DNA from: JAMOQA01 sp964582785
GTDB taxonomy: Bacteria > Acidobacteriota > Polarisedimenticolia > J045
DNA: 5,804 nt
Reading direction: 5' to 3'
Assembly: GCA_964582785.1 (NCBI GenBank)
Contig: CAZOTT010000149.1
Location: 1 to 5,804 of the forward strand
Part shown: positions 5,717-5,804 of the stretch, one piece after another
Layout of the letters: every line of letters starts with the position of its first letter
Numbering within the stretch: position 1 is the first letter of the stretch
Notes under the pieces: model-generated
What the model saw: the letters and a program-made list of their open reading frames with translations, nothing else
Told to the model about the DNA's origin: nothing
The model's database searches: none
Program-made: the position numbers and the translations under genes

Positions 5717-5722
5717 CCTCCC
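5717..5722 (-). promoter_or_regulatory. Ribosome binding site supporting a TTG start
   Basis: The complement reads GGGAGG, eight bases before the TTG at 5708. It is a near-consensus site, and the family N-terminus begins right there (NENLARLVRLQEVE), so a TTG start is the best choice. Confidence 0.75.
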
Positions 5723-5749
5723 GATCCGTTCCGCGGTGGCCCCCGGGGC

Positions 5750-5804
5750 TGGTGGGCCCACCAGGGCTCGAACCTGGGACCAGCCGATTATGAGTCGGCC
5801 GCTC
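5750..5804 (-). tRNA. tRNA with CAU anticodon (probably Ile2), partial
   Basis: The complement contains tRNA positions 22 to 76. It reads GAGC (end of the D stem), the anticodon stem GCCGA/TCGGC around loop CTCATAA, a five-base variable loop, a T arm CCAGG/CCTGG around TTCGAGC, the acceptor strand TGGGCCC, A73 and an encoded CCA. The first 21 bases lie outside the window. The CAU anticodon (complement of 5790-5792) could read Met, or Ile AUA after lysidine modification. The 3' acceptor strand implies C4-G69 and C5-G68, pairs reported as favourable for the lysidine synthetase TilS in E. coli tRNA-Ile2, where elongator Met has U4-A69 and A5-U68. I therefore favour Ile2, but elongator Met remains possible. 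It is on the same strand as the zinc-ribbon gene downstream. Confidence 0.9.

Noticed and set aside
5014..5793. 259-codon plus-strand open frame ending in GPPGLEPGTSRL
   Set aside because: That ending is the familiar spurious translation of the antisense strand of a tRNA; the rest is antisense to the zinc-ribbon gene.

Overview
The window is very GC-rich bacterial DNA with strong G/C at third codon positions, which explains why almost every frame stays open and why most long open frames are shadows. Nothing here fixes the phylum. The gene set (a YggS-type PLP protein, an RNase HI without the basic protrusion, a CT398-like zinc-ribbon protein, a DUF77 thiamine-binding protein and a GT-C-like membrane protein) is ordinary free-living bacterial housekeeping.

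Layout. Positions 1-1204 hold no convincing gene but are dense in repeats: a 31-bp-period tandem array at the left edge (1-102), six copies of a GC-rich dispersed element between 160 and 872 (three in one orientation, then three in the other), and two hairpin-bearing direct copies 72 bp apart (1045-1152). A 95-aa thiamine-binding-family protein follows on the plus strand (1205-1492). Next is a large plus-strand polytopic membrane protein ending at 3533. Its N-terminal extension contains a 66-bp/22-codon tandem repeat, and both its ends contain sequence resembling the dispersed element. A strong palindrome (3592-3631) lies between this gene and the convergent minus-strand genes.

The minus-strand block reads from right to left: a CAU-anticodon tRNA with encoded CCA (cut by the window edge, probably tRNA-Ile2), a coiled-coil/C4 zinc-ribbon protein starting at TTG, rnhA, and yggS. 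The gaps between these genes are short (41, 12 and 20 nt), so they probably form one transcription unit ending near the palindrome. A zinc-ribbon protein beside RNase H is a neighbourhood known from other phyla, for example mycobacterial Rv2229c/Rv2228c. YggS adds PLP homeostasis to the unit.

I see no defence system, mobile-element transposase, CRISPR array or biosynthetic cluster. The most unusual content is the repeat family, its mirrored arrangement in the long non-coding block, and its apparent spread into the ends of the membrane-protein gene. Its function is unknown.
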